Positions 1 to 12,192 of a stretch of 64,000 nucleotides of DNA are shown piece after piece. The DNA is from Komagataella phaffii GS115. Lineage: Eukaryota > Ascomycota > Pichiomycetes > Pichiales > Pichiaceae. Every line of letters starts with the position of its first letter. Within the stretch, counting starts at the first letter, position 1. A model generated the notes under the pieces. The model worked only from the letters and a program-made list of their open reading frames with translations, ran no database searches and was not told the DNA's origin. A program made the translations under genes and the position numbers. The DNA lies in NCBI RefSeq assembly GCF_000027005.1, contig NC_012966.1, positions 310,001-374,000 on the forward strand, given 5' to 3'.

Positions 1-127
1 CTTCAGCAGAGAATACATCTGCTAGAGCAGCGGCTCAACTCTCAGTAAGGCCATCACAGAATATACACAACGCACGGAACAAAAATAATAATATCTTACA
101 CTAATATCGACATACGCCAGAAGCAAG

Positions 128-526
128 CTAGTGCTTCTTCTTATTCTCCACCTTGAGCAGAAGCACCTTATTGATATGAGGCAAGACACCACCATAGGCA
201 ATGGTGGCCTTGATTAACGTGTCCAACTCTTCATCTCCCCTGATGGCTAATTGCAAATGACGGGGTGTAATACGTTTCAACTTCAAATCTTTTGCAGCGT
301 TACCGGCCAATTCCAATACTTCGGCTGTCAGATACTCCAACACAGCAGCAAGATAGATAGCAGCCTTAGCTCCCACCCTGATTTTGTTCTGAGCGTTGCG
401 CTTGAGAAATCTCTTGATTCTACCAACTGGGAACTGCAATCCAGCTCTTGCGGAATGGGACTGTGACCTGATTCCCCCGTCTTTAGCTCCTGATTTGCCT
501 TTACCTCCGTGTACTTTTCCTGACAT
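128..526 (-). CDS. HTZ1: Histone variant H2A.Z
   Basis: 132-residue H2A-family histone, expected to replace H2A in nucleosomes flanking promoters and to be deposited by the SWR1 complex (family knowledge). The histone fold spans about residues 25-115, with [14 protein letters not shown] at its start. The docking region reads [12 protein letters not shown], and the insertion and sequence in [19 protein letters not shown] are typical of H2A.Z rather than canonical H2A, which would read [20 protein letters not shown]. The Lys/Gly-rich N-tail ([12 protein letters not shown]) carries candidate acetylation lysines. The C-tail is short and basic, and lacks the SQE motif of canonical yeast H2A. The start ATG at 526 is the only in-frame Met before the conserved tail. 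It lies 243 bases downstream of the HSP60 stop on the same strand. Very secure. Confidence 0.97.
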   Translation of the reverse strand: MSGKVHGGKGKSGAKDGGIRSQSHSARAGLQFPVGRIKRFLKRNAQNKIRVGAKAAIYLAAVLEYLTAEVLELAGNAAKDLKLKRITPRHLQLAIRGDEELDTLIKATIAYGGVLPHINKVLLLKVENKKKH

Positions 527-769
527 TTGTTTACGTGAGAAGAAGAAAATAAAAACAAGCGCGGGGGCAACTATTAGTAGTAGTGGTGTGCGCAGTTGGG
601 ACCAAAGTGCGAAGATGAAATATTCGCGCCCTTCGGGGATTACAATCTTTGGTGCAAGGAATATACGTAATCAGACAGATTTACTTAGTAAAGATTATTT
701 TCACTATCGATCATACACTCATATTGATAGATTTCACGCTATTTACAGAAACCGGGTTGTAGACTCAAC

Positions 770-3108
<2,339 letters not shown>

Positions 3109-4848
3109 ATGTCCACCCTATTTCCAGGGTTTGTGCCCATAACGGCCATGTTTTATGCGGTGTTCCATCCTACAGAGGGAACAAAAGTGGTTCATCAGGT
3201 GCCCAGTGGATCCATGGTTCCAACAGATGCGCAGGACTCATCAAGCGCAGACGAACCGTTGTTTCACTTTGACTCGATTAAGAATTTTATTATCCCGAAA
3301 CCTCAACTCTGCGATAGGCTGATTTCTTTCAAAGTAGACCAATTTCGGGTCGTAGGATTTCCAGTCAACATTTATGGGTCTCATTATGCAAGAAATTCCT
3401 TCAGCTTCAATTTCTGTTTTGTCTTCCCTTATGATAGAGATATTACCCCGTATAAAGGAAATATAAAACGTTTGGGTAAAATGTTTCGGGCACTAGAAGA
3501 GCAAAGTCGAATCCTCTCCAAGAAATCAGGCGAGAATTCTGGTGAAATCTTCTTCAAAGACAAGGAAAGTTCCGATTACCTACAACAACAACATTCTAAT
3601 CCCTTATTTCAAGTCAATCAAGGCATAACGGAAGATACAAAATATTTAAGAACAGTGAACCCAAATGTGGAGCTACAAGACATTAGGGTAGGAGGTCACA
3701 AACTAAGTCTAAACTCTATCGAATCATTGATTCAGCAGATTTACCAGGATCTTAATAACTATTCTGAATGTCTTATCCCGATTGATGCTTCAAACTCTGT
3801 TGATATAAAACTCTTTCCTGTGTTACCATCACCGGCTGATATCCTTCCTTCTGATGTTCCCGTACCGACCATGAAGCTAGATTCCATGGTAGACTTGAAT
3901 TGGGATCCTACCATGATCAAAATCTTACCGTTCATCAACGGTATAAACCCTGTTTGCCGAATTTCACAGTTGGCTGATGCAGACTATTATCTGACTAAAA
4001 CTTGTATCCAGCACCTACTGTATTACCAGTGTCTGAATATGGTTTCAATATTCCAATTCTCAAACACTTATGCCCCAACACCAAATGTTAGATTATTCCT
4101 GACGCACCCAACCATGGCTGCGGAATGTCAAGAGTATGTCTTATCTGAAGATGTGTCATTCTCAGAGCTTCCCATGCATACACCATCACCATTACGAAAT
4201 GAAGAAGAAGATTATTTCCATCGACCTTCATCTCATTCCCAATCTGCTTCAGCTGCTTCAGAAAAACAAGTTCGTATTGTCGTCCCATCTCAATCTAGCC
4301 TTTTCACGCTCTATTCCTCTCTTCATCAGGGCCATACTATAAAAGAATGGTATATTCATCATCAACGGCATTTGCGCAACATAGACCTAAGGAGGTTTTT
4401 ACTTTTTGGGGTGTTGAAAGGTATCATATATCACGTTAGAGCCATCCCAGTGTTGCATACCTCTCACTTAGCCCTAGGCAGTTCTGCCATTGATGAAGAT
4501 CCAGCGCAGGAAAACCTCGTTGCAGAAGAACCGACAAGTTCTAGCCAACCTGCTTTCAAAGGCCTGAGAAGCTACCAGCTCAACGAGGATATCAGCGAAA
4601 GTGTACTCACTGTGAATTCAGGGAAGGTTCGTTTTAGAGGATCTGCTGGCCAAGCAGACTTGTTTCAAGAAAAGCCCAACTTCAAGAAAATTTCTCAAAA
4701 ATCACGTCAAAAACAACAACTCTTTAGACATATGCAAAAATCCAGAGATTTTGACTATATTTGCACCGAATTGGCGTCTAGCAGGAGTGAAGTCGAAAGC
4801 CTGTTGGATGAATACTTTGGCAGTGAGTGGGGGCTTCTGCTCTGCTGA
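3109..4848 (+). CDS. NPR2: SEACIT/GATOR1 subunit NPR2 (NPRL2 family)
   Basis: 579-residue homologue of yeast Npr2 / human NPRL2. It is a subunit of the vacuole-associated Npr2-Npr3-Iml1 GAP complex that restrains TORC1 when amino acids or nitrogen are scarce. Diagnostic blocks are present: FYAVFHPTEGTKV at residues 15-27, IIPKPQLCDRLISFK, YARNSFSFNFCFVFPYD in the N-terminal longin-like domain, LNNYSECLIPID in the middle, and VDLNWDPTM before the winged-helix segments. A Ser/His-rich insertion near 370-390 is low complexity. The C-terminus ends in a helical block with VESLLDEY, as in the S. cerevisiae protein. The ATG at 3109 gives an N-terminus (MSTLFPGFVPI) that aligns with the yeast one. 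It is followed in the same direction by kinesin-5, the neighbour CIN8 in S. cerevisiae, although there I recall the pair as convergent. Confidence 0.95.
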   Translation: MSTLFPGFVPITAMFYAVFHPTEGTKVVHQVPSGSMVPTDAQDSSSADEPLFHFDSIKNFIIPKPQLCDRLISFKVDQFRVVGFPVNIYGSHYARNSFSFNFCFVFPYDRDITPYKGNIKRLGKMFRALEEQSRILSKKSGENSGEIFFKDKESSDYLQQQHSNPLFQVNQGITEDTKYLRTVNPNVELQDIRVGGHKLSLNSIESLIQQIYQDLNNYSECLIPIDASNSVDIKLFPVLPSPADILPSDVPVPTMKLDSMVDLNWDPTMIKILPFINGINPVCRISQLADADYYLTKTCIQHLLYYQCLNMVSIFQFSNTYAPTPNVRLFLTHPTMAAECQEYVLSEDVSFSELPMHTPSPLRNEEEDYFHRPSSHSQSASAASEKQVRIVVPSQSSLFTLYSSLHQGHTIKEWYIHHQRHLRNIDLRRFLLFGVLKGIIYHVRAIPVLHTSHLALGSSAIDEDPAQENLVAEEPTSSSQPAFKGLRSYQLNEDISESVLTVNSGKVRFRGSAGQADLFQEKPNFKKISQKSRQKQQLFRHMQKSRDFDYICTELASSRSEVESLLDEYFGSEWGLLLC

Positions 4849-4963
4849 TGTAATCACTTTTTTTTTTGTTTTCGTATATTTGTTTTGAAGGCACACACTA
4901 CCATCACAATACGTGAATTCCTATCGTCAAGTACATACTCATTGACGCGTACGGGATACATCA

Positions 4964-7705
4964 ATGGAAAGCCAGGATGAGTCGATCACGGTAGTGGTTC
5001 GATGCAGAGGTCGATCTTCAAAAGAAGTTCAGTTGAAACAACCCATTATAGTGGATGTTCCTTCGGAGTTTGACTCTGATAGTGTCACTCGAACCGTCAG
5101 TGTAAATACGTCTCACGACTCAAGTTTGTCATCTCAAATAACGTCCACCAAAAGCTATACAGTTGACCAATCATTTGGACCAGCGGTGGACCAAGAAATG
5201 GTTTTTCAGAGTGTGGCAGAGCCCTTATTTGAGGAGTTTATCCGAGGTTATAATTGTACAATATTTGCATATGGCCAAACAGGAACGGGGAAGACCCATA
5301 CAATGTGTGGAGACGGTAGGGAAATTGAAGGGTCTTTGTCACCAGATGCTGGAATTATTCCACGTTTATTGTTCAAGCTCTTTGATGCGTTAAATCAAAA
5401 GAATATTGATTTTGTTGTGAAATGTTCTTTCGTGGAGTTATACAATGAAGAGTTGAAAGATCTTCTAGGAAATATCAACAGTTCTAAATCTCGTCTTAGA
5501 ATATATGAGCAACGAGACGGTAGCAAGCCGCTGATTAAAATCGACGGTCTCGAAGAGAGACATATCCAGGATGCTCATCAAGGAATGAAATTATTACAAA
5601 AAGGGATCAGACAAAGAAAGACAGCATCTACAAAGCTTAATGAAATGTCTAGTAGATCTCACACCATATTCACAGTAACGCTTTGGCAGAAACTCCCAAA
5701 TGATGTGGACGATAAGTATTCAGTAGCCAAGATGAATCTTGTGGATCTGGCTGGATCCGAAAATATCCATAGGTCAGGCGCTGTGAATGCGCGTGCGAGA
5801 GAAGCCGGAGTCATCAATCAAAGCCTTTTAACTCTTGGAAGGGTAATTAATTCGCTAGTCGATAAAGCTTCTTATATCCCTTACCGAGAGTCTAAGCTCA
5901 CTAGATTATTGCAGGACTCATTGGGAGGGAAAACAAAAACAGTGTTGATAGCTAATATCTCACCTACCAGAGCCGACCATCACGAAACCATTAGCACACT
6001 GGAATACGCTGCCAAGGCAAAGAACATTTGTAATGCTGTTCAAGTTGGAGGATTTGTCAGTAAGAATCTGCTTTTAAAGGATTTGGCCAGCGAAATCACT
6101 CGACTAAAGTTGGACTTGATCGCAACTAGATCCAAAGAGGGCGTCTTTCTAGATGACTCTAACTATAATCAACTTATTTCAGAACAAGAAAATCTCAAAA
6201 CTGAGGTCCGTGAACTGCAGATAAGCAACCGTGCTCTCCGGTTAAAATTGGAGAATACGTCCAACACATTGAAAAAGGAAAAAGAGTACCACAGTAAAAT
6301 AGAACAAGAGCTCACAGCTTACAAAAATTCTAATATAACGATACAGAATTCGTTGAAGGAACGAAATAACCAATTAATTGACATTTCCTTAATAACGAAT
6401 AATATAGCCCAAACTGCTGAAAAGGATTTGAAGCAGGTGAAATCATTTCAGGAACTAGTTGCCAGACAACTGAAACACAGGACACTCCAAGAGCTACAAG
6501 CTAGTTTGAATCATTTAATGAGAAAGAATAATGCCAAAGATATTACTATCGACGAGGATACCGGAATGCTAAGAGTTTTATTGAAGGATTTTGAGAGCAT
6601 GCTTCAAAATACTTTATTAGGAATGACTAAAGATGTAATAGAGCCATCAGTGAACACAAAAGCTACTGTTTCTGAGTTGAGATCTCACCTCCAAGACTTG
6701 GGTCAACTACTGAGGAGTCAGGTGGATGATAATCTGAGTATGATTTCTAGTTTAGAACAACAAACACGCTCAATCTCCAGATACATCGAGAAGGGAATGT
6801 TCAAAAACAAGGATCAAATTGTAGAGAACTGTTTGTCACAATTGAAGGCAGATATAGAAAGGGAAACGTTAAAGTTTCAGGAGGTTATGTTCAGCAAAGT
6901 TAGAGACAGTGTAAGCTCTGCAACGAAGACACTGGCATCATCTGAGACTAATGAAATTACCAAGATCTACCAAAGCTGGATAGGTTCAACTTCGGATGCA
7001 GTAATGAACCGGAAATCGCGTGAAGACGAATTTAGAAAGTCATTTGAAATTTCTGAAGCTACGACTGAACAGAAATTATCTGAAATTGATGAAAGAACCA
7101 CAAATGGGGCCGAGTCTTTGAGAGAGCATCAAGAGAACTTGCTACAAAAGAGCTACCTTTTATCATCTAATGGGCCAGTCTGTCGTGCTGTTGACCAGAT
7201 TGATATCAAATTCAATACGGTAGGAAACTGTCGAACCCATCTGCATGATAAGCTGCATTCAGTATATGAGCAACTGTCTCACTATACACATCAAGTGAAT
7301 CAAGTTGTCAATCAGAACCGAGATGATGAAAGTAGCAGACTTGAAGTAGAAAGGTTTTTGAGATCGTTTAAAGCAGTACTGAAAAGTTCTGGATTAGAAG
7401 AGGATTTCAAGATGCGTCAAAGGGAAACAGAGGCCACGGTAGGGGAGATTCAACAATTGTCAGTGAGGGAATTGAATCTAGATCAAGATCCTGATTCGAG
7501 TGGGTCAGCCAATCCAACCACTAGGGTGCAAGTTCTAACTCCTAGGAAAAATTCCCTGCACACACCAGGAGTTGGTAGCAGCACCCCACAGGGCTTGAAG
7601 AGGCCCAGATCCAATGAAGATAAAGAGAATACTCTCCTTGCATCTCCCAAACACCCCCGAATATTCGGAGATGGAGCGTCCCTATTGGGAAATCAGGAAA
7701 AGTAG
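4964..7705 (+). CDS. CIN8: Kinesin-5 (BimC/Eg5 family) mitotic motor
   Basis: 913-residue plus-end type tetrameric kinesin that slides antiparallel spindle microtubules apart. The motor domain is N-terminal (about 8-365). It contains the P-loop GQTGTGKTHT near residue 104, switch I NEMSSRSHTIF near 226 and switch II LVDLAGSE near 259. The neck follows at STLEYAAKAKNI. A long coiled-coil-prone stalk follows (about 370-800). The tail contains VLTPRKNSLHTPG, a plausible BimC-box region with Cdk-type TP sites, followed by a basic segment (GLKRPRSNEDKEN). S. cerevisiae has two kinesin-5 genes, CIN8 and KIP1. I chose CIN8 because it neighbours NPR2 there. An ACGCGT element, an MBF (MCB) consensus, lies at 4945-4950, unusually close to the start codon. 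Confidence 0.93.
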   Translation: MESQDESITVVVRCRGRSSKEVQLKQPIIVDVPSEFDSDSVTRTVSVNTSHDSSLSSQITSTKSYTVDQSFGPAVDQEMVFQSVAEPLFEEFIRGYNCTIFAYGQTGTGKTHTMCGDGREIEGSLSPDAGIIPRLLFKLFDALNQKNIDFVVKCSFVELYNEELKDLLGNINSSKSRLRIYEQRDGSKPLIKIDGLEERHIQDAHQGMKLLQKGIRQRKTASTKLNEMSSRSHTIFTVTLWQKLPNDVDDKYSVAKMNLVDLAGSENIHRSGAVNARAREAGVINQSLLTLGRVINSLVDKASYIPYRESKLTRLLQDSLGGKTKTVLIANISPTRADHHETISTLEYAAKAKNICNAVQVGGFVSKNLLLKDLASEITRLKLDLIATRSKEGVFLDDSNYNQLISEQENLKTEVRELQISNRALRLKLENTSNTLKKEKEYHSKIEQELTAYKNSNITIQNSLKERNNQLIDISLITNNIAQTAEKDLKQVKSFQELVARQLKHRTLQELQASLNHLMRKNNAKDITIDEDTGMLRVLLKDFESMLQNTLLGMTKDVIEPSVNTKATVSELRSHLQDLGQLLRSQVDDNLSMISSLEQQTRSISRYIEKGMFKNKDQIVENCLSQLKADIERETLKFQEVMFSKVRDSVSSATKTLASSETNEITKIYQSWIGSTSDAVMNRKSREDEFRKSFEISEATTEQKLSEIDERTTNGAESLREHQENLLQKSYLLSSNGPVCRAVDQIDIKFNTVGNCRTHLHDKLHSVYEQLSHYTHQVNQVVNQNRDDESSRLEVERFLRSFKAVLKSSGLEEDFKMRQRETEATVGEIQQLSVRELNLDQDPDSSGSANPTTRVQVLTPRKNSLHTPGVGSSTPQGLKRPRSNEDKENTLLASPKHPRIFGDGASLLGNQEK

Positions 7706-7907
7706 CTGCAGCACGCACACTACCTTTTCCGAAAGGAGGAGAAGGAGAGATTTCTGGGGAAAAAAATCAACAGTTACGTGGGTGGGGTTACCCAGCACTC
7801 GCGCACAGATTTCTGTGCTGAAATAAAATCCTGAACGATTTCATTACACTAGTTCCCAGGAATATTCCGTATTTTTGAGTAACTGCCAAATATTTTAGCT
7901 TGAAGAC

Positions 7908-8405
7908 ATGGTGGTGGACGACGCTTTTCACCAGCAACTAGAGGAGATCGATCGCATTATTCTGTGCAATAGATATGCTCAGATTAATCGGCAATATCGC
8001 AAGGGTCAGAATGTTTACTATCAGAAGATCCTCAACCAACAGAAACTGTACCAGGGACGTTCTTCGCCACAAGTAGTATCATTCAAGCCACTTTCACCAG
8101 AACTGCCTTCTGCTAGAGCTTCTAATAGCAACGGGCCAACGTTTGCTGGCTCTAGCCAACAACGTCACGTCGCTACCTCACCATTAACCCCAATAAATAG
8201 CCAACAATTTCCAGTCGTTACGAATGGCAGTACACCAGCAGAAACTGGTATGATTGGTAGCGGTAATTTGGAAGGGTCAAGCTCTACTAGCTCAACCTTG
8301 TTGGGTCTTAACTATAAGCATCCTAAGGGTGGATACGGTGATATGAATATGGACTACGGGGTATCTAAGAATATCTGGGGAAGTGACACTTCGGTTTGGG
8401 GTTAG
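7908..8405 (+). CDS. Uncharacterised 165-residue protein with WG-repeat tail
   Basis: I do not recognise this protein. The first ~50 residues (from MVVDDAFHQQLEEID) look helical and are rich in Gln, Tyr and Arg, with RQYRKGQNVYYQKI. The middle (about 60-135) is Ser/Pro/Thr/Asn-rich and probably disordered. The protein ends in a duplicated Trp-Gly pattern, IWGSDTSVWG, right at the C-terminus. A conserved-looking helix plus a short terminal motif suggests a small adaptor or peptide-ligand protein, but that is inference only. The ATG at 7908 follows about 200 bases of non-coding DNA after kinesin-5. Coding is supported by clean codon use, an intact frame and separate 5' and 3' flanks. Confidence 0.75.
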   Translation: MVVDDAFHQQLEEIDRIILCNRYAQINRQYRKGQNVYYQKILNQQKLYQGRSSPQVVSFKPLSPELPSARASNSNGPTFAGSSQQRHVATSPLTPINSQQFPVVTNGSTPAETGMIGSGNLEGSSSTSSTLLGLNYKHPKGGYGDMNMDYGVSKNIWGSDTSVWG

Positions 8406-8853
8406 CAAGGTTGATTTTTTTTCATGGTTTGTGTTTGGTTCGTTGTTGTTTTTTTTTTAAATTTGCATGAGAAAGAAAGTAAAGATACGGTCAGTTAGGA
8501 TGTATTGAGGCTCTCTTTCGTTAAGAGAAAAGGAAACGAGAAAAAGAAAGTAAAGGAAGGAAAAAGAGAAGGGAATAATCCAACAGGTACTAAATGGTCT
8601 TTTGGTACTGCAAGAACGTAAATATTTCATACACGTTTTTCAGGGTTGGATATCAAACGTTGTTGGTTGGTTGGACTTGATAGAATTAATTAATATTTAT
8701 TATTTCGGCTTTATTTTGTTGTAATATATATAAGTATATATATTATATATTAATTCTAGGTATCGCGGTAAAGTGACACTTTGATCTCCAAATTTAAAGT
8801 GCCTTTTTCTACTTGGCCCTCCTTCTCCCACCTTCGACCGGCTCAGATCACTG
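8406..8853. other. Intergenic: purine tract and AT-rich block
   Basis: A 448-base spacer. A strongly purine-biased tract (GA/AAG runs, top strand) spans about 8469-8575. It is followed at about 8685-8756 by an almost pure A/T block with TA alternation. These are likely promoter or nucleosome-excluding DNA for the gene starting at 8854. No ORF or RNA gene was found. Confidence 0.5.
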
Positions 8854-9762
8854 ATGGAGAGCAGATTCGTTATCCAGTTTCGTAACTCTTCAGCGGAGAC
8901 ACTGGTGGACGGGGGAAATTCAGTTGTCTACTCTAGAAACTCTTCTAATGGGAGTAACTGTCCTATCATAACTCATCAAACTACGTCTACCCCTACATCC
9001 AAGTCGTCCAGAAGTACTACTATATTGAATGATTCAGCTTATAAATCTGAGTTGCCTCCTCCGCCACTTGTGTATGCCAATGAAAAGGCAATATTATTGC
9101 ATTTTGCGCGGCTGTTCGCCCTGCGCCATGGATACCAGTTGGTGATCAACAAGAATGATAAACGAAGAGTTATAATGCTCTGCTCCAAACATGGAAACTA
9201 TCGACATTCAAGTAAAAAGACTTCATGTGAAGGGCAAAGTGTGATAAGGGGTGTAAATGGACTCAAGAGACAGGCCAAATGTGATTGTCTTTTCCGGGCT
9301 GAGCTTCAATTTAAGTCTAGGAAAAATCTCTGGTTGTTAAAACCTATTTACATGAAACATAATCACTCTTCAAAGTTAACCCTTCCAATAATTAGAGGCA
9401 AATCAGATAATGCTTCGCAACCCTCCAGACTCGACGATTTCTGTTCTGATAAAAATCACTTGAATTGTTTCTTCGATGCTTCCCGGGATTCAGGCTTGGA
9501 TTTGGCTTCCTCTGACCCATTTAAATTCCCCTATAGTAGGGAGCTCGATGGAATACGCGTTCTATCTTCTGATTTACCTACACCTCCTGTCAATACCGAA
9601 GAGCCTATCTTAGATGACCTTACAGTGTCTGTTTCGGCACATCTGAAAAGAGCTTTAGATGCCATGAATTATACTCCAAAAGAACACTTTCTGGACCAGC
9701 GATCTAATAACTCATTTGATGAACCTCCTACCAAGAAACCAGATTTGAAATCCGAGTTTTAG
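8854..9762 (+). CDS. FAR1/AFT-type (WRKY-GCM1 fold) putative DNA-binding protein
   Basis: 302 residues. The central part (about 75-175) has the layout of FAR1/Aft/Rbf1-type zinc-binding DNA-binding domains. A helix FARLFALRHGYQLVI is followed by strands containing LCSKHGNY, then a basic loop, a Cys pair in KCDCLFRAEL, a Trp strand (NLWLLKP) and the terminal zinc ligands HNH. The FAR1 family pattern C...C-P-F...W-x-L...HNH fits. The N-terminal 70 residues are Ser/Thr/Asn-rich. The C-terminal third is acidic and Ser-rich, possibly an activation region, and ends in a basic cluster (PPTKKPDLK). A role as a sequence-specific transcription factor is an inference. Whether it is an iron regulator like Aft1 or a telomere/RPG-box factor like Candida Rbf1 cannot be told. 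The start ATG at 8854 is the first in frame. Confidence 0.7.
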   Translation: MESRFVIQFRNSSAETLVDGGNSVVYSRNSSNGSNCPIITHQTTSTPTSKSSRSTTILNDSAYKSELPPPPLVYANEKAILLHFARLFALRHGYQLVINKNDKRRVIMLCSKHGNYRHSSKKTSCEGQSVIRGVNGLKRQAKCDCLFRAELQFKSRKNLWLLKPIYMKHNHSSKLTLPIIRGKSDNASQPSRLDDFCSDKNHLNCFFDASRDSGLDLASSDPFKFPYSRELDGIRVLSSDLPTPPVNTEEPILDDLTVSVSAHLKRALDAMNYTPKEHFLDQRSNNSFDEPPTKKPDLKSEF

Positions 9763-9820
9763 TCTAACATAATTCGAGCCGTTGGGTTTTTTGCATTTCA
9801 ACATCTCTTTTATAGGAAGG

Positions 9821-12067
9821 TCATAGACGCTCCAGCTCAACTCCACTTTTTTCAACCAACTCAATAATATCCACTCTTGAGAAGATACCCACTAACTGGT
9901 TTTTTGAATCACAAAATATAGCAATAGAGGTGGACATTTTTTGAAAAAAATCGTAACAAGTGAGAAGATCCATCTCCGGAGGCAATATCAACAAATTGGT
10001 TTCTAAAATACCCTCTAAAGAGTAGTCGGATGATGAAGGATTTAACGTCACTGCAGTACTCCGATCCACTCCTTCAATATCCAACAATTTGTCTAATTCC
10101 AATTGCAACTCATAGGAGGAAATATAGCCTATGAATTTTCCCCCTTCCTTTTCCAATACTGGGAAACCGGACACATTTGCACTTTCCAAAATATCGCAAA
10201 TATCATTTACTGTAACGAACTTGTCTTTGCATATAACAAACAACTGGTTTGTTGGCTTGAAGAGTCTATGACATGGAATTCTTGTCAGGTCTGGGTTCAC
10301 AAACTCCTCAATCCCAGGGCGTAAATATGGGTAATCATTCAATTTCAGCCAAAGCTCATAAGACGATTTTCCTGATAGAATCGAGTTTGTCAGAATACTG
10401 AATAGTACTCCGATCATTACAGGTAGGACATAAGTCAGTGCTCCTGTGACCTCCATCATTATGGCAATGACGGTGATTGTCATTCGAGTGACCCCGGTGA
10501 GAAATGATGCTGCCCCGATCACTGCGTACGAACCAGGAGAGATACATTGACCCTCCGAGTTACAATTCATGAATATGTCCAGGGAAGGATATCTTAACTG
10601 GTAGTATTTCAATATTGTTCCGAATAACCTCCCAACTAGAGCTCCGATTGTTAACGATGGCAATAATATCCCACCCGGAATGTTTCCTCCTACAGTATAC
10701 GCAGAGAGTAGCATTCCTTGACAAAATGTAGACAGAAGGACTAAGCACAGTTTCCATGGGAACTCCAAATTATCAGATTGTAAAGTAGAGGCACCACAAA
10801 GGACTCCATATTTTGATTTTGAGCAATCGGTGAATAGAGCAGACGTCATCTCAGTTAAAGTCAACCCACTGAACGAATTTCCGTAGGATAACAATACGGT
10901 TATCAAACAAACAGCAAGTACATCTAATAATTGAGCCTGCCTAGAGCCCATGAATTTTACAACTCTGAATCTCTGGAGCCGTATGTTTAACTGATTGAAT
11001 AAGACACCTAGAAATCCACCCAAACAACCGAGAAATATGAAAGGAATTAATTCAACATTCAGCCAATTTTTATCCTCAGTGACAACAAACAAATTACCTG
11101 TTATGATGTCATCAAAAGGGTGCAATGCCTTCATCACTGTCACAGCAATAGTGGAACTCACAAACCCGGGCCACATCAATGAATGTATGCCTATGGAGCC
11201 TGAAAACTGCTCGAAGACGAATAGAATTCCTCCAATGGGAGAATTGAATGCTAGCGCAATTCCTGCTGCTGTAGTAGCGGCTATCAACTCTCTTTTCAGA
11301 GCTTGATTCTGAGAATGCAGATTGGGAATTTTTGTTAGAAAAAAATTGCAGATTCCGGCTGAGATGTGAACCAAAGGACCATCTTTTCCAGCCCATATAC
11401 CGGCTGCCACAACCATGATGATTCCAAAAATCTTACTCAGAACAACTTCAATATTCAAAAAACCATTGATAATTAGCCCATTCAAAATGATTTTCAACTC
11501 TGCGATTCCACTGTGCGCGGAAAAAGAGTATTTGGTGGTTATCAGAACAGCCATGGTTGCAAAGATCCCACTAAGCACTAAGCAGATGACTAAATTTCCA
11601 ATACCATGGAAAACAGTATCAGAATTCATGAATGTGAAAATTGTTTGGGACCAACCCTTCCACTGACCCTCTTCACAGTTGCTCCTGATGGTGACTAAAT
11701 GTCCGCTGCAGTATCCGTATTTTTTATCGTGTAGCCATAGTGAGAGAAAGTCAATAAGAACAACTAATACCCCCATCGTGACACTTGAAATACCTAACAC
11801 CACCCATTTACTCTTGGGAATATACATTTGTAGTAATGGTGATCCATTCTTAGTAACTGTTTCTTTGACATGCTTAGCCAATTCATATTCGTAAATCCAA
11901 TCGATGAAAGTTTTGTTTCTGTATCGCTTTCTAGTACTTCTCGATGTCTTTGAAGTAGTGGTTGACTCTATCGTTGAATCTTCAATACTATTGTCCAGGC
12001 TGTCATTGTAAGTTAAAACAGGTATCTTCTGAGTACGGATATCCAGATCCGTGTCATTCAATCGCAT
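9821..12067 (-). CDS. GEF1: CLC-family chloride transporter (Gef1-like) with altered key glutamates
   Basis: 748-residue CLC protein with about 10-12 hydrophobic segments (residues ~88-560) and two C-terminal CBS domains (about 605-740). In yeast, Gef1 acts in Golgi/endosome compartments supporting acidification and copper loading. CLC motifs are visible. SGIAELK near 186 replaces the usual GSGIPE. GKDGPLVH at 227-234 is the gating motif, and AFNSPIGGILFVFEQF is at about 273-288. PGGILLPSLTIGALVGR is the third conserved block. The gating motif normally reads GKEGP; here Asp229 replaces the gating Glu. The internal proton Glu, second E of the usual EE pair, is Gln287. Both codons are unambiguous (GAT, CAG). 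Assignment to the CLC family is secure. Exact orthology to Gef1 is likely but less certain. Confidence 0.92.
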   Translation of the reverse strand: MRLNDTDLDIRTQKIPVLTYNDSLDNSIEDSTIESTTTSKTSRSTRKRYRNKTFIDWIYEYELAKHVKETVTKNGSPLLQMYIPKSKWVVLGISSVTMGVLVVLIDFLSLWLHDKKYGYCSGHLVTIRSNCEEGQWKGWSQTIFTFMNSDTVFHGIGNLVICLVLSGIFATMAVLITTKYSFSAHSGIAELKIILNGLIINGFLNIEVVLSKIFGIIMVVAAGIWAGKDGPLVHISAGICNFFLTKIPNLHSQNQALKRELIAATTAAGIALAFNSPIGGILFVFEQFSGSIGIHSLMWPGFVSSTIAVTVMKALHPFDDIITGNLFVVTEDKNWLNVELIPFIFLGCLGGFLGVLFNQLNIRLQRFRVVKFMGSRQAQLLDVLAVCLITVLLSYGNSFSGLTLTEMTSALFTDCSKSKYGVLCGASTLQSDNLEFPWKLCLVLLSTFCQGMLLSAYTVGGNIPGGILLPSLTIGALVGRLFGTILKYYQLRYPSLDIFMNCNSEGQCISPGSYAVIGAASFLTGVTRMTITVIAIMMEVTGALTYVLPVMIGVLFSILTNSILSGKSSYELWLKLNDYPYLRPGIEEFVNPDLTRIPCHRLFKPTNQLFVICKDKFVTVNDICDILESANVSGFPVLEKEGGKFIGYISSYELQLELDKLLDIEGVDRSTAVTLNPSSSDYSLEGILETNLLILPPEMDLLTCYDFFQKMSTSIAIFCDSKNQLVGIFSRVDIIELVEKSGVELERL

Positions 12068-12192
12068 TGTACCATCAACCTGTCCAAATGTTGAAGTTTC
12101 AAAGAGTGAAAGGACAACTTGAACCCTACTAAGATGAGATGATTGAGTTCTCGAAATGATTAGATAATCAGTTAAGTAGATAGTATGTACGT

